Source: DATDCY01 sp031406795 [NCBI: Candidatus Rokuibacteriota bacterium] (GTDB lineage: Bacteria > JAUVQV01). Taken from it: 7,492 bases of DNA. Where the stretch lies: contig JANOHV010000120.1 in assembly GCA_031406795.1 (NCBI GenBank), forward strand, positions 1 through 7,492. The letters run 5' to 3'. Within the stretch, counting starts at the first letter, position 1, and every line of letters starts with the position of its first letter. Positions 6,116-7,492 of the stretch are shown in pieces. Made by a program: the position numbers and the translations under genes. Below the pieces are notes generated by a model. It was not told where the DNA came from. It saw only the letters and a program-made list of their open reading frames with translations, and made no database searches.

Positions 6116-7295
6116 CGGCAGGCGACGCTTTCTGAAGTTTGGCGCCCTCTCGCTGGCCGCGGCCTCGTGCCCGGCCGCGGCCCGAGCCTTCTGGCCCGGC
6201 GGCGGCCAGAAAGCCGAGACCTCCGGGGCGGCGGACATTCGCGGGACGATCTTCAAGAACGACGCCCCGGAGAGTCTCGGGAAGTGGTCGAAGGAAGGCT
6301 TTCTGTTCGAGCGGCTCGCGGACGCGAAGGTGGTCTGCGGCGTCTGCCCGAACCGCTGCGTGCTGGCCCCCGGGGATCGCAGCGTCTGCCGCTCCAAGGT
6401 CAACCGCGGCGGCACGCTGTACACGTTGGCCTACGGCAACCCCTGCGCCGTGAACGTCGACCCGATCGAGAAGAAGCCGCTCTTCCACTTCAAGCCCCGA
6501 ACCCGGGCGTTCACGATCGCGGCCACCGGCTGCAGCTTTCGCTGTCTGAACTGCCAGAACTGGGAGATCTCCCAGGCCAGGCCGCACGAAGTCCGCCACC
6601 GCGAGCTGTTCCCCCCCGCCGTGGTGCGTGAGGCGCTCAGGAGCGGCTCGGCCTCGGTCGCTTACAGCTATTCGGAGGCCACCACCTACTTCGAGTACAT
6701 GATCGACACCGCACGCCTCGCCCGGGAGGCCGGGCTGAACAACCTCTGGATCTCCAACGGCTTCATCAATCGCGCGCCGCTGCTCGAGCTGTGCAAGGTG
6801 CTCGGCGCCGCCAACGTCAACCTCAAGTCGTTCAGCGACGAAATCTACCGCAAGCTCAACGGCGGGCGCCTGCAGCCGGTGCTCAATACCTTCACGACGT
6901 TGCACGAACAGGGCGTCCACTTCGAGATGACCAACCTGGTGGTGCCGGGGTACGTGGACGACCCGGAGATGGTCAAGCGGATGTGCGGCTGGATCGTCGC
7001 CAACCTCGGACCGGACCACCCGCTGCACTTCCTGCGCTTCTTTCCGCTCTACAAGCTCGATCGGCTGGCGCCGACGCCGCTATCGACGCTGGAGCAGTTC
7101 CGCACGCTCGCGATGGCCGAGGGCATCCGCTACGTCTACATCGGCAACATCCCGAACCACGAGGGCGCGAACACCTGGTGTCACAACTGCAAGCAACTGC
7201 TGGTCGAGCGCCGCGGCTACGCGATTCCGACCTTCGAGATCAAGGGCGGCAGCTGCGGCTACTGCGGCACCAGGATTCCCGGGGTCTGGACGTAG
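6105..7295 (+). CDS. amrS: AmmeMemoRadiSam-system radical SAM enzyme with Tat-like signal
   Basis: The product has 396 residues. The radical SAM cluster motif is Cys143-x3-Cys147-x2-Cys150 (TGCSFRCLNCQNWEIS). Family signatures are a Cys-rich N-terminal site (Cys78, Cys81, Cys85, Cys95), NVDPIEKKPLFHF (117-129), YSYSEATTYFEYMID (187-201), NVNLKSF (237-243), HFLRFFPLYKLDRLAPTP (308-325) and YVYIGN (343-348). C-terminal Cys pairs lie at 359/362 and 384/387. These match the PflA-like AmrS group that co-occurs with Memo and AMMECR1 proteins, whose reaction I cannot state. Unusually, the protein begins with a twin-arginine-like signal, GRRRFLKFG (5-13), a hydrophobic stretch, and a possible AxA cleavage site at ARA (26-28). 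An SC at 21-22 is a weak lipobox. I chose the ATG at 6105 because the TTG at 6084 lies deeper in the upstream gene and adds nothing recognisable. No ATG, GTG or TTG follows in frame until residue 76. It overlaps the upstream gene by 11 nt. Neither Memo nor AMMECR1 is in the window. Confidence 0.9.
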   Translation: MTRSGRRRFLKFGALSLAAASCPAAARAFWPGGGQKAETSGAADIRGTIFKNDAPESLGKWSKEGFLFERLADAKVVCGVCPNRCVLAPGDRSVCRSKVNRGGTLYTLAYGNPCAVNVDPIEKKPLFHFKPRTRAFTIAATGCSFRCLNCQNWEISQARPHEVRHRELFPPAVVREALRSGSASVAYSYSEATTYFEYMIDTARLAREAGLNNLWISNGFINRAPLLELCKVLGAANVNLKSFSDEIYRKLNGGRLQPVLNTFTTLHEQGVHFEMTNLVVPGYVDDPEMVKRMCGWIVANLGPDHPLHFLRFFPLYKLDRLAPTPLSTLEQFRTLAMAEGIRYVYIGNIPNHEGANTWCHNCKQLLVERRGYAIPTFEIKGGSCGYCGTRIPGVWT

Positions 7296-7298
7296 CCT

Positions 7299-7336
7299 GG
7301 CAGGCTGCTCAAAAAGGCCTTTTTCAGCTGCCTGCC
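7299..7336. terminator. 38-nt palindrome, probable bidirectional terminator
   Basis: An inverted repeat with 19-nt arms (17 of 19 positions pair) begins 3 nt after the radical SAM stop codon. Its core is the perfect palindrome AAAAAGGCCTTTTT (7311-7324), and its outer arms are GGCAGGC and GCCTGCC. The T-run in the core reads as U5 on both strands. It sits between two converging genes and contains the stop codon of the right-hand one (7326-7324). The U-run lies inside the stem, so it is not a textbook hairpin followed by a U-tract. A dispersed palindromic repeat is an alternative. Confidence 0.6.
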
Positions 7337-7492
7337 TTGCCGGAGGCGGGAACCGCCCGCTTGAAGGCCCAGGACTCGATCTTCTTGATCTGCTCGGCCA
7401 TGGTCACCGACATCGGGACGGTGCGGCCGATGGCTGCCAGCGTGTCCTGATGGGAGAGCGGGCGGCGCTCGGAGAGGGCCTCGAAGGCGGCG
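7324..7492 (-). CDS. C-terminal end of an unrecognised protein (partial)
   Basis: On the minus strand the frame is open from the window edge to a TGA at 7326-7324, giving 55 residues; the start lies to the right of the window. The peptide has normal protein composition: AAFEALSERRPLSHQDTLAA, then GRTVPMSVTMAEQIKKIES and WAFKRAVPASGKAGS at the end. It has a helical charged stretch (MAEQIKKIESWAFKRAV) and strong GC at third codon positions, as expected for this genome. I do not recognise the family. There are no Cys residues, no membrane segment and no known motif in this part. It converges on the radical SAM gene, and its stop codon is inside the shared palindrome, which supports it as a real gene end. 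An overlapping open frame on the plus strand (through 7450) is a continuation of a shadow frame and is not favoured. Confidence 0.65.
   Translation of the reverse strand, partial: AAFEALSERRPLSHQDTLAAIGRTVPMSVTMAEQIKKIESWAFKRAVPASGKAGS

Noticed and set aside
4025-6424. 799-residue open frame on the minus strand
   Set aside because: It is rich in Arg, Gln, Glu and Ala with no domain. It lies antisense to the SpeE-like and radical SAM genes and is explained by GC-rich codon use.
1-7492. CRISPR array, tRNA, rRNA, insertion sequence or phage genes
   Set aside because: I saw no regularly spaced repeats, tRNA-like cloverleaf, rRNA segments, transposase motifs or terminal repeats with target duplications.

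Overview
The window is GC-rich bacterial chromosomal DNA, densely coded, with short intergenic gaps, GTG and TTG starts, and overlapping genes. The protein set (a membrane-bound spermidine-synthase-like fusion, a Tat-signal AmmeMemoRadiSam radical SAM enzyme, a cupredoxin next to a DUF4079-like membrane protein, a DUF502 protein, and a class A PBP with a Cys-rich tail) suggests a Gram-negative of deltaproteobacterial or related type. That placement is an inference from remembered family distribution. I see no rRNA, tRNA, CRISPR array, insertion sequence or phage gene.

Layout. (1) 1-786, plus strand: the 3' end of a type-1 copper protein (cupredoxin), then a small four-helix membrane protein rich in histidines (DUF4079 / cytochrome b561-like). 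This looks like a small redox pair. (2) 788-1369, minus strand: a DUF502 inner-membrane protein that converges on the previous gene with one base between the stop codons. (3) 1370-1568: a divergent intergenic region with a plausible sigma70 promoter facing right. (4) 1569-7295, plus strand: a tight four-gene run: a zinc-ribbon helical protein, a bifunctional class A penicillin-binding protein, a 700-residue membrane protein with a spermidine-synthase-like domain between two multi-helix membrane blocks, and an AmrS-type radical SAM enzyme carrying a twin-arginine signal. Gaps in this run are 15 nt, 5 nt and an 11-nt overlap, so one transcript is likely. (5) 7299-7336: a 38-nt palindrome that probably ends transcription from both sides. 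(6) 7324-7492, minus strand: the last 55 codons of an unrecognised gene entering from the right; its stop codon lies inside the palindrome.

How the genes may work together. The PBP builds and cross-links peptidoglycan outside the inner membrane. Its two downstream partners both belong to S-adenosylmethionine-using folds: the membrane aminopropyltransferase-like fusion and the radical SAM enzyme. The radical SAM enzyme has an N-terminal Tat-like extension and no alternative ATG, GTG or TTG start before residue 76, so the extension is not an annotation error. The most interesting hypothesis here is an envelope-associated SAM chemistry module co-transcribed with cell-wall synthesis. The substrate cannot be read from the sequence.
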